Shown here: one piece after another, positions 63,634-64,000 of the stretch
Layout of the letters: every line of letters begins with the position of its first letter
Numbering within the stretch: the stretch's first letter is position 1
Assembly (NCBI GenBank): GCA_965277535.1
Contig: OZ255825.1
Coordinates: 1,426,001 to 1,490,000, forward strand
Direction of reading: 5' to 3'
From: Ilyomonas sp965277535
Lineage (GTDB): Bacteria; Bacteroidota; Bacteroidia; Chitinophagales; Chitinophagaceae
DNA: 64,000 nt
Position numbers and translations under genes: made by a program
Notes under the pieces: model-generated
Databases searched by the model: none
Told to the model about the DNA's origin: nothing
Seen by the model: the letters and a program-made list of their open reading frames with translations, nothing else

Positions 63634-64000
63634 ATGGACATCAATCATTTTTTTGTTGCAGGAATCAATTATAAAAAAACCGACGCAGCTATCAGAAGTC
63701 AGTTTGCCGTATGCTCTGGCGTTTACAGCTCCTTATTATGCAAAGCTGCTCAGCTTGGTCTGGAAGAAGTGTTTGTTATCAGCACATGCAACCGCACAGA
63801 AATTTATGGTATTGCCGATAATGTAAATACTCTTATTAAACTCCTTTGTTCGGAAACGAAAGGAAGCGAAAATACCTTTTACCAGTTGTGTTACTCCAGG
63901 CATGGATACAATGCCATTTCGCATCTGTGGCAGGTGGCTGCTGGTTTGGATTCGCAGATTTTAGGTGATTATGAAATTGTAGGGCAAATTAAAACCGCGG
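63634..64000 (+). CDS. hemA: Glutamyl-tRNA reductase, N-terminal part (cut by window edge)
   Basis: The first 122 residues of a protein that continues past the edge. VISTCNRTEIYG holds the catalytic Cys near residue 50, and WQVAAGLDSQILGDYEIVGQ is the conserved segment of the catalytic domain. The enzyme reduces glutamyl-tRNA to glutamate-1-semialdehyde, the first step of heme synthesis by the C5 route. It is divergent from the exopolysaccharide operon. The rest of the gene cannot be judged. Confidence 0.95.
   Translation, partial: MDINHFFVAGINYKKTDAAIRSQFAVCSGVYSSLLCKAAQLGLEEVFVISTCNRTEIYGIADNVNTLIKLLCSETKGSENTFYQLCYSRHGYNAISHLWQVAAGLDSQILGDYEIVGQIKTA

Noticed and set aside
1..64000. tRNA and rRNA genes
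   Set aside because: No segment with a tRNA T-loop and matching stems, and no rRNA-like sequence, was noticed by eye; a covariance search would be decisive.

Overview
This window looks like chromosomal DNA of a Bacteroidota bacterium, most likely of the order Chitinophagales (family Chitinophagaceae or a close relative). The signs are a single-chain SecDF of about 1,035 residues, a ClpC-type unfoldase, an HU-CCDC81/SPOR protein, a NusG-like UpxY factor inside an exopolysaccharide operon, weak Shine-Dalgarno sites, candidate -7 boxes of the TAnnTTTG type, and AT-leaning base composition. The genus cannot be read from the sequence. No rRNA, tRNA, CRISPR array or complete prophage was seen.

Layout. 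1-4.2 kb: the C-terminal end of SMC, a small membrane protein, a ParE-like toxin with its antitoxin, a conserved hypothetical gene and a glutamyl-Q tRNA(Asp) synthetase homologue. 4.2-10.5 kb is a worn accessory stretch. It holds REP-like hairpins, a shortened REP-associated tyrosine transposase, a TPR-DUF2971 gene broken by one in-frame stop, a remnant of a serine hydrolase and a broken acyltransferase-3 gene. 10.5-24.3 kb is housekeeping: STAS protein, clpC, a response regulator, rpoC (without rpoB beside it), a DinB-like protein, the operon ddl-PASTA-rhodanese-methyltransferase, and a SPOR protein. 24.3-30.5 kb: a repeat cluster and a CzcCBA-type metal efflux operon. 30.6-43 kb: secDF, succinate-semialdehyde dehydrogenase, an acid phosphatase, a coupled DUF6978/DUF1828-like pair, DUF3108 and UPF0104 genes, ruvC, HIT, greA and an enoyl-CoA hydratase homologue. 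42.9-47.4 kb: a two-component cluster with its own membrane protein and lipoprotein, and small secreted proteins. 47.6-52.5 kb: a cation/proton antiporter, a MerR regulator with a thioredoxin-like protein, an aldo/keto reductase and small stress-type genes. 52.6-62.9 kb: an exopolysaccharide operon on the minus strand (wza-wzc-upxY-fcl-gmd, glycosyltransferases and a polymerase). The start of hemA closes the window.

How the genes work together. Wza and Wzc would form the export and chain-length machinery. Gmd and Fcl make GDP-L-fucose, three glycosyltransferase-like proteins build the repeat unit, a Wzy-like protein polymerises it, and the UpxY-like protein probably promotes read-through of the long operon. 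The Czc genes form an envelope-spanning efflux pump. Ddl and the PASTA protein belong to cell-wall synthesis.

The most unusual signal is not a gene. The 13-mer GGGCAAAAACAAA (reverse TTTGTTTTTGCCC) occurs exactly at least 8 times, and its 11-base core at least 23 times, on both strands. Copies lie inside genes in several frames and often beside or within terminators. Other non-coding structure includes two arrays of a 7-base NNCAAGA repeat, several families of short palindromes, and two translated small genes of 31 and 50 codons that ordinary length cut-offs miss.
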